DNA of 64,000 bases, taken from NCBI GenBank assembly GCA_022113835.1, contig JAILWY010000014.1, forward strand, positions 248,001-312,000. The letters run 5' to 3'. This document shows positions 1-24,944 of this stretch, piece by piece; the first letter of the stretch is position 1; every line of letters starts with the position of its first letter. The DNA is from Atopsyche davidsoni. Taxonomy: Eukaryota > Arthropoda > Insecta > Trichoptera > Hydrobiosidae. A model generated the notes under the pieces. It was not told the DNA's origin. It saw only the letters and a program-made list of their open reading frames with translations, and did not search any database. The position numbers and the translations under genes are program-made.

Positions 1-180
1 ACAATCTGAGCGAGTTCCGAACAGAAGCCGATGAATTAATTTTATTTAATTGTGCTATAACTTTTACTAGAGGCGAGCCGGGATAGACCAAGCCGGGCAG
101 ACCTGCGACCTTGCGGCCGAAGCGGTAGCTCAAGAAGTGCTACTGCCGCACAGCACGATGTAACCGAAAGCGGTACTCAC

Positions 181-12755
<12,575 letters not shown>

Positions 12756-13796
12756 CTTGCAACACAGTGACAGACAGCGCGCCGGACTTGCATAACAGCT
12801 ATTGCCTTGTTGAGTCTTATTTTCTAAGCTCCAGCGCACTTGTTTGTTATTTTAGGTTGGAAATTGATTTGGGACACTTCATTACGACCTGTTGACAAAT
12901 AGCTTTAAATACAAAAATAAATAAATATTTAACACATTTAATTATATAAAACATTATGATGCCATCACCATGTATGAAGTCTTTTTGTTTCGCAATAATC
13001 TACGTATATAATCCTAACAATAATCGAACGTAATCTGTATTTTATTTTTTCTATTGAATTGTAACAAATTAATGTTATTGAATTTTGAAACAAAGAGCCT
13101 TTTGTTCAGGCGGATCGAGTTACATCAAGATACAAAAAAAACTTCTCGGGTTTTAAGCTGAGTCAATATTTGATGTTTGCCTTCTTCTTGCAGTCTTCTC
13201 ACTCGTGCACTCTTACGTTAACATTTCTCACGTCAAGGGGGTCGATTATCATTCGAAATAAAGCATAAAAAAATGTTTTTTTCAAAACTTGGAAGTTCAC
13301 ACGTTTGAGATGTATATTAAAAAAAAAACCGATCAATATTATTCCAGAATATGTAACATCCAAACCTATAATTCAAACCGTTAATAATTAAATTCGCACA
13401 AATAACCAGCCAACACGGAATATACACTTCCGAGGCACGACACTCTAGAGCCAGCGATCTCAACGAGTGTCTCCATAGCACAGTCTTTTCTGAGTAACAC
13501 TATTGCTGAATGTAATTTTTTTTACATGTTATGCATAAATTAATTACGCTCAAAATAACGACAGATCGCTCGCGGAATACTTAAGGAAATATTATTTCTG
13601 AAATATAACATCCGATTTATAAGTTAATGTAGTCTTTTGTTTATTTTATATTTCATGTTGGGATAACTTGTATTTTACTGTCGACAATGCTTCGCTTCAG
13701 TTTTTTAATGTTTGTTTCTTTTGGTGTATTGTATTACGCCCCTAGATGCGCCGGGGCGCTACATTGGGCGGAGCGCGTGGAACCCCACTCGGAAAG

Positions 13797-13877
13797 TGCT
13801 CCTCGGCCGGCGGGGCGGGGCGGGGCGGGGCGGCGGGGCGGGGCGGCGGGGCGGCGGGGCGGGGCGGCGGGGCGGCA
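13797..13877. repeat. G-rich array (GGGGC / GGCGGGGC units)
   Basis: At least nine GGGG runs separated by C or CGGC on the plus strand; strong G-quadruplex potential. Gly/Arg/Ala repeat ORFs across it are artefacts. Confidence 0.9.
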
Positions 13878-14185
13878 CTTGCGGCCGGAGCGGCTCTCGC
13901 GACCGGTTTCCGTGGGATTTTTTTTCTCTATGCTTTAGACAATACAGGTTTTCAAAATATACACAAAAAATGAGGCAGAGAAATGTCCAAACTCTGCCGG
14001 CCGAGAGAAACGCGGGGAAGGAATATTTATAAGACTTAATATAGAATGGTTTAAATTAAATAAAACTGAATGAAGCATTTTAGAGCGAGACACAGAAGAA
14101 GAGAGTAGAAGCCTTGCGAAGAAATTACACGTTATTTATTTTTCAGCGGTCGAAGAGGCTTTTCTTTTAAAGTAGTTCCGAGATG

Positions 14186-14188
<3 letters not shown>

Positions 14189-14235
<47 letters not shown>
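14189..14235. repeat. (AT)n microsatellite
   Basis: About 23 AT dinucleotides without interruption. Confidence 0.95.
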
Positions 14236-14236
<1 letters not shown>

Positions 14237-15534
14237 CAATCGATTTAAATATATTAATTCTTAATTAGATATGGGATAAAACACAATGACATTGAAACGA
14301 AAAAAAATGTTTTCAACCCGTTTCGTTTAACGGCCTGAGACCTCAACTCCCCCGCCAGCCCCGCTTGGCCGACAATTCTCGTCGTTTCGTATGTGGATCG
14401 ATTACCTACTACTGTGTCACATTTGGGAGTTACTTTTTATAATAGTATTTTGTTTATTGTGTTTTTCTCAGCTTTATGGAAGGAATTAATCCATGCCGGC
14501 TTATTAATTTTATTAAATAGTGAAAACAAATTATTAAGAGACGATAAAAAATAAAGAAAAGTTTTTATTGTTGAAAAGTTTTAAGTTGTTTTCAAAATGT
14601 ACGTTAATTAAACCATCTTCATACTTTTTGTTAATTTATTATTTTTGAAATCGGCTCCCCCGGCGGCTCGCACACGAAGACAAGGCAAATACCATCGCGC
14701 TTTTATTATAAAAGTAAAAGAATCGCTGTATTTTGAGGAATATCTGAAAATGACCTCTGTACTAGTACCGATACGTCGGAAATTTCAACTTTTTAGTTTC
14801 AACAAAACGTATTATATACTCCATTAAAAACAGCTTCCATAACCTACGAACACATTTGTAAAAATTTGTTGTATAAAATCACCAAAATAAACATTTAAAC
14901 AAAATGAAATGTCATATATATATATATATATACATACATCTATCCCCCGATTGACACGGTCCTTTATTTACACTATTTCACTTTTGCACGGTTTTAAAAA
15001 TATGGGATTTAAAAAAAAAAGCTAAAAATTTGCGGTCGTTTTTTAATTCCGTGCTTTTATTTAAAGTCACTTTTTGATTCCATTCTATACTAAATTCCAT
15101 TTATTCTGTCTTCTTAGCACGTATTAAGTTTGAAATGAAGAGAAGTCTGAACCGGTTGAATTAGGACTTGAATCAGGCCGAAAATGAAGTAGTCATTCTC
15201 TACAAAATGACCCGAATATTGAACGAGGTCTCCTATTTCCTAGAGATAAATAAAGGTTGAGGAGATCTACAAAGATTTGACCTAAAACCAAACACAATTG
15301 TTGATTACGGATTTCATTACCAATTGATCAAAAAAACCTGAATACTTAGTTGCGCAACACAAAAACACCGATCTGTCATTCTCATCAAAAATCTAAATCC
15401 AAAAATTGGAAATATTATTTTACTTTGTGTAGTGCAAAAAAAATAATCTATCCACCGTAAATCTATAACAACGTAAAGTGCGTTTTCAGTCAAATCGGAA
15501 ATACAATTCGAGCTTTAAAATGACAGCTAGAGTT

Positions 15535-16255
15535 TTCAAACAAAAACTAATGAAACTCATGGATTTCATAATAAAAAAAATCGTATTTGCAATCGTATGC
15601 AATATTGGATGTATTCGATTAAAACAAAAACGGGGTTTACCGCACCCTCATATTCTAATTTGGCTGAAAGAAAAAATTGATCCAACACAAATCGATAGTG
15701 TTATATCTGCTGAACTACCGAATCAACAAGAAGATCCGATACTTTTTGACGTTGTCTGCAAGAACATGATTCACGGTCCATGCGGAGCATTTAATATAAA
15801 TTCGCCTTGCATAAAAGACGGCAAATGCATGAAAAGATATCCTCGTGATTTGATTAATGAAACTCAAACTGGTGAGGATGGATATCCGAAATACAGACGA
15901 CGAAAGTCAGAAGATGGAGGATTCACCACCACCATTAATTTAAGAAACGTTGATATTGACATTGATAACAGATGAATTGTTCTATACAGTCCAATACTGT
16001 CGTAGTAGCGTCCGGCTTTTGCCATAACCATCAACAGGGCTCAAGGCCAATCGCTAAGTGTTGCTGGTTTGAACTTTATACAATTATATGATGCTTTCTC
16101 TAGAGTTGGAACACCGAAAAATCTTTATGTTTACACACCTACCGAAAATACTCAAAATGTTGTTTATACGCTAGCATTAAGATAAAAAAGTTAATAAATA
16201 AATAAAATTTCCTTTTTTTTTTAACAAACAAAAGCACACGCCGGATATCTGCTAG
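15535..16255 (+). mobile_element. Internally deleted Helitron with Rep-region and helicase-tail remnants
   Basis: 15603-15972 encodes a Helitron-like N-terminal region: KRGLPHPHILIWL (the HUH-type HxH), then KNMIHGPCGAFNINSPC and GKCMKRYPRDLINETQTG. After a stop, 16023-16185 encodes the end of the Pif1-like helicase (INRAQGQSLSVAGLNF, FSRVGTPKNLYVYTP). Everything between is missing. The 3' end GCCGGATATCTGCTAG followed by T (16255/16256) fits the Helitron rule of CTRR ending before a host T. The 5' end was not found. A (TA)n tract follows immediately. Confidence 0.82.
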
Positions 16256-16258
16256 TAT

Positions 16259-16370
<112 letters not shown>

Positions 16371-18202
16371 GTAATTTTAACAAATTTTCAAAAATGAGCC
16401 CTCTAGTAGAATTTGTTCTTTCTAACGAATAGTGGAATTTACTTAGTGTTGATTCTGAAAGTGGTCAAAAAATTATTTATAAATTAAATCAAATGTCAGC
16501 AGACGACGATAATGATAACAATGTAAAATGTATTTAATTCTTAGTTTAACTTACATTTTAAATCTCGCTGAAAAAAAACACCTCGCAAAAATTCGTTTTA
16601 CTAATAAGAAAAAACGAAGCATCTAGTAGAGGAAGTGTGAGGAAAATAAAGAAATGCTTGACATATGCAAAGTGCCAAGTAAGCTTGAAAATATCTTGCA
16701 AAAGAGAATTCCGAGGAATAATATGGGTTCTCCTTTTATTTTCAAATAGCGCTCCTATATGAAAACTTTCTGTTTTGGTAACTTCTCACAACTTGTCTAA
16801 CCTGAGTTTCCATGATAACAATGTCAAGAGGTGCACGGGAAGTAGTGTCATGCTTATGAAGGACATAACCACGCAGAAACACGTAATAGCCTATAGCGAT
16901 GCCTGTCTAGTTCAAAACTACAATATTAAAGTAACACTTACGTGGTTAAATAAAATTCAGTCTTCGAAAAAATATATACCACTATTTTTTTGTTATCTGG
17001 TCATTCCTTTCTTCCGAATATCCATGATTTGGATCGATAGAAATGAAAATCAAAGAAGCGAATTATAAAGACAACCCTGAGCATTACTTAAAATCGATGG
17101 ATGAAAAAAATAATTTTCGGTAAAGCAAATCCTTCACCTAAAAGAGGAATATCAAATATATATGAATATATTAAAAACCTTCCATTATATTCCACCAATA
17201 AGCTAGTAACAAAAAAAAAACAATGATATGATATGTATACTAGCCTACATTCCTTCAGTTTTTCAGGAACATTTAAAAAAACTCAAAACTCCTAATGGTA
17301 AAAAAGCCTAGCATTTTAAAAACGGAACAATAATGAAATGTTAATTAATTAATTTTAAAAAAAGATCTCATAAAACTCATAGGTTTTTATTGAACTAGGT
17401 CATTTTGTTAATTTTGAAAATGGCTTGAGTCAATAACCCTCGAAAACCACATTTGCTTATGATATTCACATGAATTTTTATATTTAAGACTAAAAAAACA
17501 CAAAATTACAATGTTAATAGAAAGATATTTTTAAATTTTATCAAACGTAAAACAATAAATATCTCGAAACAAGAAATATGTGACTTAGACCACTTTCATA
17601 ATTATAGACACATATATGCCATCGGTTGCACACTTGCATAAGAAGGCAAAAAATTTCATTGAACAGCGCGGCTGGCGTTGGTTTGTTTGTTTAGCTTTTC
17701 ACTCTCGCGCGTGGCCGCGTGACGTCACTGCCAAATCTCACTTTTCTCCGTGCAAACGGGTTTTCTTCGTGGCCTTTGGCGACCTGTGGCCGGCCACCAG
17801 GGCTCGCTGCACCGAGCCTCGCCCGAGCAAGCAGAGTGCACCGTTCACGTTTCTTATGTTTACTCCTCGATCGCGAGACACCCAGCTTTGGATAGTATGA
17901 TCGATGACTTGATAGCCACGGTTTTCGCGGCCCCAAGGGAAGATGTATGTGAAGCTGTTTGGAGCATGTCCGGAATGTGATCGTAAAAATAACAGAAATT
18001 CCGCATCAGAGAACGAAGTATTATATTGTATTGCAAAGATTCAATCAGATTTTTTTGTGTCTTCTCGTGCACGCTTATCTGAATTTTAGTGTCGTTCGCA
18101 CATGGGATAAAGGTAATTTTAATCACAGGTTCCTGGGAAAGACTTTGCTTTCTTTTAAAGCTAGAGACAATTTAGGGTAATATTAACTGAATTCAAAACA
18201 AT

Positions 18203-18283
18203 GGCCTATTGCTCTATTCGGATTCGAACCGACGACCCCGTTATCGACAGCGAGCGCGCTAGCCACCGGAGCACGAGGCGGCC
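18203..18283 (-). mobile_element. tRNA-derived SINE or tRNA pseudogene
   Basis: On the minus strand a B box GGTTCGAATCC (18230-18220) is preceded by an A-box-like GGTGGCTAGCGC (18267-18256), at tRNA spacing. The T stem has one mismatch and the acceptor arms do not pair, so it is unlikely to be a working tRNA gene. It can only be confirmed as a SINE if other copies exist. Confidence 0.55.
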
Positions 18284-19787
18284 TGGTGACCTCGGCATCC
18301 AAACTGTTTCATAAGAATTTGAATTTATATCTGCGACTTTATCGGAGACCGATAGTTTTTATACTATTCAGTAATTGGATACTGAGAATGCAGTGGTGGT
18401 TTGGTTTACGATTGATATAAATTATTTCAAGCATAACTCAATCGAGTTCAGTTCGGTAATCGAGTGCTGCTGAATGGACTTTCCCGGTCCTTTTCTCACA
18501 GCCGGCACCTCGGATAGCGCAATGAACTGCAAGCGAGCCGTACAATTACTGTAACGTGAATTCAATATTGAATTATATTTTTTCCTCGCGATGTTGCCAT
18601 GCGTGAGGTCAAGAACACGCCTAGGGATTTAATAGAACGACCGTGCACTGAATTCGGAGCTATCGTTCGCCCGGGCTGGCTGTGAGATTTTGTGAGATGT
18701 GACATTTTCCTCAGTTCTTTTTTCCGTCTACTTATACAAGCTAAAAACTACTTCGATGGTTATTGAAATGAAATTTATCGTTACCCTATTAAAATATTCT
18801 CAAATTAGGTGAGTTTTGCACTGCTTATAAATATCAAATCGTCGAAATGGTGCTCGGCCGGTCGCCCACACTGAACATGTTATATAAAAAAGGTACCGTG
18901 AAAAATAATTTTTCTTTTCAGTTTAAAATACTACACAAAGTTCATCCGCGTGTTTTTCTGCTGTCTGAAAATGTATTATGTAAGCGCGCTCCCGCCCAGC
19001 GACTGCCTTTTTGTCTGTGCGAAACCGCCATGGAAGCTCGCAAACATAATATTGTTTTTTAGCTAAATTTTACTCAAAAAAATTGAATAGACATCAAAAA
19101 TTTGCACGCGTCCTTTGCGAAGGCACAGGCGCCGCACTTCGCACTCTAATCGAGTCGAGAATGTCCGCAAGCCACCCGAGCCGTCGGGTCTTCACAGGCC
19201 GCGGGGATATCTTCCACCACTCGTCGTTTACTCGAAGACGCAATACGTCCAAACGGGTAAAACTATATATATATATATATATATCATTCACAATTACTCA
19301 TTGTCGGTGGCGCGCGGTGAGTCGTAAACCTGAGCGACCGTGTTTTATCATGAAATATAAATACAGCCCATTAACAACCCTAATTGCTATTTTTTTTACG
19401 TAAATTTAAAAACATTAAGATAGGTATCAATTTAAAAAAATATATTTTGGGACAAGCCCCGATAGTTAATAATATTTATTAAAAATAAAAATACATTCTC
19501 GCGAGGGCGCTCCCCCGCGCCGGAGAGAACGGAACGGCGGCCGAGCCGACGAGTTCATAGAAATTGCGATTGTTTTTTTATTTTTTGCAATAATGATAAG
19601 TAATAACTCTGTGACGAAAGAAATGGAAAGTTTATTGTAATCAAAATAAACAAAAAACCGAACGCGAGGACCGGCCTGAGCGGCTGGAACTGTGTGAAGG
19701 TCGACTTTTTGCTGCGCATTCTCGGCATCGAGCTCTGCAGCCCGATCACTCTGTCGAGCGCCACCGAGTGGGGCCCGCGCGCGGGGT

Positions 19788-19930
19788 GAGCCCCTGAGCC
19801 CTGCGCCCTGAGCCCTGCGCCCTGCGCCCTGCGCCCTGAGCCCTGCGCCCTGCGCCCTGAGCCCTGCGCCCTGCGCCCTGCGCCCTGAGCCCTGCGCCCT
19901 GAGCCCTGCGCCCTGCGCCCTGCGCCCGCG
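19788..19930. repeat. 7-mer minisatellite (CCCTGCG / CCCTGAG)
   Basis: About twenty heptamers alternating CCCTGCG and CCCTGAG. Because 7 is not divisible by 3, each strand encodes the same peptide cycle in all three frames, which explains the three overlapping RAQGAGL-type ORFs; none is supported. Confidence 0.92.
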
Positions 19931-20679
19931 CCCTCGCCCTCGCCCTCGCGACCCCCGGCTGCGAGGGCGTCCTTTCCTCGAAGTGGTGCAGAGCCAACGG
20001 CGCAATCGACCGCGACAGGCGCACTCTCTTGCCGAAAATAGGGTCCCGAATTCGAATCCAGGTGGGGTGACAAGCCCCGGCGTAGTTTTCAACTCTGCTC
20101 AAATAAAAAAAATACTCATCGCAGAGTAGCGCTCTGCCGGGCTACTGGAGCACGGCGGAAAGGAAATCAAGCACTCGGATAAAAATAACTAAGAACTTAT
20201 CGAACTTCTTTCGCCAGCGAAGGGAGCCATTTCCGACCACCGCTGGTCGGAAATGTCAGTCGCTCGTATTTTTCACAACCGAGGTGCCGAGTTTGCACCC
20301 GGGGGATGCTCAAAAACCGATCTGTCGATACTGTCCCGTCGAATTACTGGTGCGCCGAATCGGTCAACCGAGAGTCGAGGGAGACGCGGTCAATTTTCCG
20401 AGAAACTCGCATCGGGACCGCTCGCACTCCTCGGGACGGAATCGCCGGCCGATCTGCAGTCGATGATGTGATATTTTTACTCGATTTCACAGCGGAAGGA
20501 ATAAAAATATTAAAAAAACACAAATGAAAGCGTTTTTGACTTCTTCGGGTCTGGTTTTTTTTTTCCGATTCGCAATTACGCATTGCACCCGGCGCCGTCG
20601 GTCGACTCAAGTTTTTTTCCAGCGTTTCGAATGCTCAATTGTACTTTGCAGTTTGCGTGAGAGAATCCACGAGCGCAGA

Positions 20680-21060
20680 CGCTTCGGCTAGGAGAGCGCG
20701 CGGGCCAGCGGCGGGCGGCGTCCGGCGGGCACCGGGCACCAGTCACCGGGCACCAGGCACCGGGCACCAGGCACCTCGCGCAGGGCCCGACGCCCGGCAC
20801 ATCGGAAGGCGGCGCGGCCGTGACAAATGATTAAAATGAGGAGTTTTCTCATCTCGGGACGGCAGCTCACCTCGGCTCACGGGCTGCGCGCGGTCACTGT
20901 TCACTCGCGCGGCGGCGGGCGGCGGCGGGCGACTCCGCGGGCGAGCGGCGACTGACTGGGGCCCGCGGCGGCCCGCCCGTATATCTGGCCGGGCGCGGGG
21001 CGCGGGGCGGGGGCGCCGCCTTGCCGCCCGCCGGATCCTCCGCTTCAGCGTCTCGGCATC
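20680..21060. other. GC-rich, CpG-rich island
   Basis: Visibly extreme GC content with many CpG, in otherwise AT-rich DNA. It includes GGGCACCAGGCACC-type tandem units (20724-20772) and the minus-strand TATA/Inr promoter at 20951-20986. It may also serve the divergent plus-strand PAPLA1-like gene 3.2 kb away, but I found no plus-strand first exon. Confidence 0.6.
20871..20986 (-). promoter_or_regulatory. TATA + initiator core promoter and non-coding exon 1, probably of the VWA gene
   Basis: On the minus strand AGATATAC (20986-20979) lies about 30 bases upstream of TCAGT (20955-20951), the arthropod initiator, so transcription would begin near 20953. About 80 bases downstream is a donor CCGAG|GTGAGC (exon end 20871; a second donor would end the exon at 20881). 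The next minus-strand gene is the VWA gene, whose first coding exon begins with an acceptor at 12756-12757. The linkage of the two is inference; it would make a roughly 8-kb 5' intron. The surrounding 20680-21060 is a GC-rich island. Confidence 0.5.
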
Positions 21061-21802
21061 GACATGTCAATGTAGTCCCTCGGATTTAAATCGTGACCGC
21101 CTCGCGTCTCGCCGATCCCGGGTGCGAAACCGGGGGGAGTGGTGCGGACTCTCCGCGTGGGCTTTGCTCGCGGAACGAGCGACGAAAGGCGCTTCAGAAC
21201 TCTCGGTGCGATTTTCGAACCTCGACCGGTGCGATTATCGCGAGCAAAAAGTCCAGCTTTTATTCGACTCCGGAGACTCCGCCCGGAGCCCTTTCTCTCT
21301 GAGCGGGCTCTCGACTCCCGGAAGAGTTGAACGATTGCTCAGACCGAGGCAGGGCGCGACGGGAGCTCTACCGCAGAGGCCGCGGAACAGGCTCAGTATT
21401 CCGATACGCCCTTTAGAAAAATTGTCGTTCCTCCGTGAAGTTCAAAAGACGATTATTAAAAAAAGTTCAATAATTGAAGATATTTTTAGCTAAAGTAACA
21501 CTGGAAGCTCTCGAATAAAATTTCCGTTTTAAATTACAAAAAATCATCTTTCTGCTCATGTTCTTCAAGTTTGATACGAGGACCCCCCCCCCCCCCTCTC
21601 ACCCTTGTAAATTTATACAAAGCTAATAAATAAATTTAAACAATTCATACAAATGTCAATACGGCAATCGGGAATAAGGCAATCGGTTCGCACGCAAAAC
21701 GACGAGAAAAATCTTTTCGAATTTATTATTTCAATTGACTCCAAAAAGGACGCAACAATGCGTGGAATATTACGGCCTCTACACCCGTAACAACAAATCG
21801 TA

Positions 21803-21849
21803 CCTGGGCTCCGCTGGGCTGGGCTGGGCTGGGCTGGGCTGGGCTGGGC
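21803..21849. repeat. (GGGCT)n pentamer repeat
   Basis: About nine GGGCT units in a row. Confidence 0.92.
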
Positions 21850-22804
21850 GGTTTCCCCGGAAGCGGCTCGCGGTCGCGCAGTCCCGGCCTAGTTCGACTA
21901 CTCAGAACGGCAGAAATTCTCTTGACTCGTGGATTTCGTCGATGTTGTGATGACTTCGGGGTGACGCAATATTTGTTGTCGTCTGTGTGGTTAATTGACA
22001 TATATTTTATTATGATGCTAATGCGACGGGTATGATTCCAAAAACGACGCGTTATGCGATTGTTAGGAAGCCCGCGGCCGCGCGAGGCTCGAACAAAGGA
22101 AACTGCGGAAAACTCTAGTGATCTCTGCGCTAGGCCGAGCCGGCAGGGGGAGCGACCCGGCCCGGAGCCGCGGCGCCCCCGCGGGCCCGCTCGAGCTTTT
22201 TATTTCAAAACAAATTATAAATTAATCATTGCGGCAAACCTAAAAACGCTGCTTTGGTTGAGATCGGCGCGCATTGGACCTCACGGAATATGGACCACTC
22301 GCTAACCTATTCTGTTCTGACCATTGACCTTTAGAATTTTCCCGTACTCCATTGGCGAAGTCGGCTCAGAATCACCCTTTTTGCTCTTGTTCTTCGAGCG
22401 CCATGCGAGATACGCCACGATCTGTAGCCCGGTCGTGACTCCGTGCGCACGCAGCGTTGACCGGACCGTTGTCACGCTGATCCTTTGCAAATATTATATC
22501 TATTTAATTATTATAATATTATATTTGCCAACGGGTACGGCGAAGTCGTCGCCCCTGATCATTTGTACTTTTAGATCATTGCAAATGAAAGTCGCCTTTA
22601 TGTACATTTAGGGAGCCCCATCTGGTGCCCTTCAACAATACAGAGATCCAGTGAATGCATGCTAGAACTGTGGCGGATCTTAGTGCAGTTTTCGTCTGAG
22701 GTCCGGCCGGGCGGAGGTCTTCGCGTACATCTCCAGATTCAAAGAAAGGGAAATCCTCTGAGAAAAATCCTATCCTATAGGTTTTTCATGATTTCTCTGT
22801 AAAG

Positions 22805-22946
22805 TAAATTCAATATTTTTGACAGAGCGTACTTGGTGGTATTCCATTTTAATATTTTTGAATAAAATACTTGAGTGATTTTCCACTCAAGTATTTGTGG
22901 AAACATGTGGAAAATCACTCAAGTATTTTATTCAAAAATATTGTAA
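22805..22946. mobile_element. Penelope-derived foldback repeat without ribozyme core (copy 2)
   Basis: The same arms as copy 1 (ATTCAATATTTTTGACAGAG … TTTTCCAC), joined almost directly to their inverse. The unit is a near-perfect hairpin with no hammerhead-like centre. Confidence 0.65.
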
Positions 22947-23925
22947 AGTAAATTCCGGAAATGCGCTAAGATTGATTGAACTGCAATTAGGTTGCTCGGT
23001 TGCTCGTTTCATTGATTGCGGCCTCTTACTTAGAAAAGTTCTCCTTCGATACCCCCACGTGTCCGGTGCAGTGCGCACGCCAGCGTCTCAAGGTCGCCGC
23101 GCGGTCGAGTGGTCAATTCCATCGTCGAGCCCGGCCACGAATCCAGAGCGAGAAGAAGTTTTTATTAAATTCTAGCCCGACGAAAGAAAAACCATCTGAA
23201 AAAAGACTGATGCAGGTTTTCCGCGATCTTCCTGCATGCGCTGGAAATGTCGAAGATGAAACCAGTCGGACTCAGTCGCGGTCATTTTTTAACGCTAGCT
23301 CTTCTTGCTGTTTTCCGCTTGCGATCCCGAATCTACTTTTATTTAAATTATTTTAGTCAACGTTTCTCCTGCTCGTGGAGGTTATGTAAAAATGTATACT
23401 TATCTTTCCAGATGTCACCTGTTCCATTCAGTGAAGCAATCTAGGCAGGTATCTGCTTACTCATTTGTAGGTTATTGGAAATCGGGCTATTCCAATTTGA
23501 GTTTGTAGTAATGTGTTGACAGAGTGTGTTGACAATGTTTGAAGAGCCGAGCCTGCAGGCCGGGCTTCCTGGCGATCCCTGGCGATCCCTGGCCGTATCT
23601 GGCCGTATCTGGCGGGCCGGGCCGCGGCGTGGCCGGTGTTTGCCGAGAAGCGGGCCCGTATTTGAACTCCGATAGGGCTCCGGGCGCCGACCGTCGGATA
23701 TCCGCCGCGAGGAAGTGGTTCGACTTTGAACGACTCGTTTTTCCTTTCTCTGTGTACTCATGACGTTGTTAAATTAGTCTCAAATGGTAACGATTTCATT
23801 TGAGAATGTAATATTTGTACGTCCCGGTATCGGGAATCGGCTAGTGTTAAATTGTGTATTATTTGAACCCACTCCCGGCTATCACAGTCGACATAGACTA
23901 CAGACCTGTACGATTATAAGTTAAT

Positions 23926-24107
23926 GATTTATAATATTTTTGAATAAAATACTTGAGTGATTTTCCACATTTTTTGTTTTTATTCGTGACCGGTTTCGCC
24001 AACCTCTCACGTTGGCATTATCAAACAGAGTGACATTATCAAGTATTTTATTCAAAAATATTAAAATGGAATTCCACCAAGTACTCTCTGTCAAAAATAT
24101 TGAATTT
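23926..24107. mobile_element. Penelope-derived inverted-repeat element with hammerhead-like core (copy 3)
   Basis: The right end retains the full arm to CAAAAATATTGAA. The core is on the minus strand (24027-23988): TTTGATAATGCCAAC, loop, GTTGGCGAAACCGGTC. It ends about 50 bases before the acceptor of the start-codon exon, so it lies in the branch-point neighbourhood of that intron. Confidence 0.65.
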
Positions 24108-24158
24108 CTTAACGATTTATGTTATGTTACTAAATGTGACGTTTTCTTCTCTTCGCAG

Positions 24159-24944
24159 ATAACATTGCGACGGTCACTCTGATCCCGGTCTCTAGAAGCG
24201 ATGCCAGAGTCGACGCGACAGAGGACCCTACCCGAGCGTCCGTCTCTCCGCTGCCCGGTGACACCATGGAGACGAGGAACCTGCCACCTTTTGCCCAAAA
24301 CGACAATCGGGCGGCTCCGGTGCGAGAACTGACGGACGTGGACCTCTCATCCCAGGACGACGAGTTCGACTTCGAGAGCTATTATGCAAGGCTACACGCT
24401 CTTCCTGACTTATCCGAGAAGCTGGACAAGAACTCCAATCCAGCGGAGGAAGCGACATTCTCAGATGTGGACCTAGATACTAATCTTTCATCTGACTTGC
24501 ACGAAGATGACGACAGTATTTCTGGACGAGGCCTAACAGCAGACCTTGCTCAAAATCTATCTCAATTGCCTCAGGTCTTGCCTCACGTGGCCAGCGCAGT
24601 TTTTAGTTCCTTCTCTTCCATTCTAAACCGCAGTATGAACCCCTGGCAGGACGCTGCGCAGAACTACGCGGCACCTTCTCTGGACAGCGTGCAGACCTAC
24701 TCGATGAGTAGCGACTCTTATCGGACGGGAATGGTATCCACCGCGATGGAACCCGTCGAGGACGCTGTCAGCGTCGCCCCCGTGCCAATGATAGACACCA
24801 GCGGGCTGGGACGTGGCGGCAACGCGAGTTCTGGTAATGCTCCCGTATTTCCCCCTACGGGAGGCGAGCGTGCACTTAGAAATGTGCCCGATAAAGAAAT
24901 TCAATATCCAAGAAAGCTTTCAAGAGAAGAAGCTAAAGAAAAAG
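24159..24944 (+). CDS. PAPLA1/SEC23IP-like exon with start codon
   Basis: The acceptor is cttcgcag at 24151-24158. ATG 24266 has the context CACCATGG and starts [18 protein letters not shown]. The 35 codons before it are open in the same frame, so an upstream coding exon is possible; no such exon was found. The encoded segment is acidic ([10 protein letters not shown]) and Ser-rich. The donor AAAAG|GTACAT leaves one base, completed by GT of the next exon to make Gly. A Penelope-derived repeat ends only about 50 bases before the acceptor. Confidence 0.85.

Larger units (their letters stand above)
21061..24158. other. Upstream region of the PAPLA1/SEC23IP-like gene
   Basis: No exon recognised. 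It holds the GGGCT repeat and two Penelope-derived repeats (22.8 and 23.93 kb). The 5' exon or exons of the plus-strand gene must lie here or further upstream, because the exon at 24159 begins with an acceptor. Confidence 0.5.

Noticed and set aside
1..102. A sixteenth VWA exon from 102 downward
   Set aside because: The acceptor gtcgcag and phase fit, but the encoded sequence soon becomes AT-rich with a possible donor at about 70 and no family match; not certain enough to list as coding.
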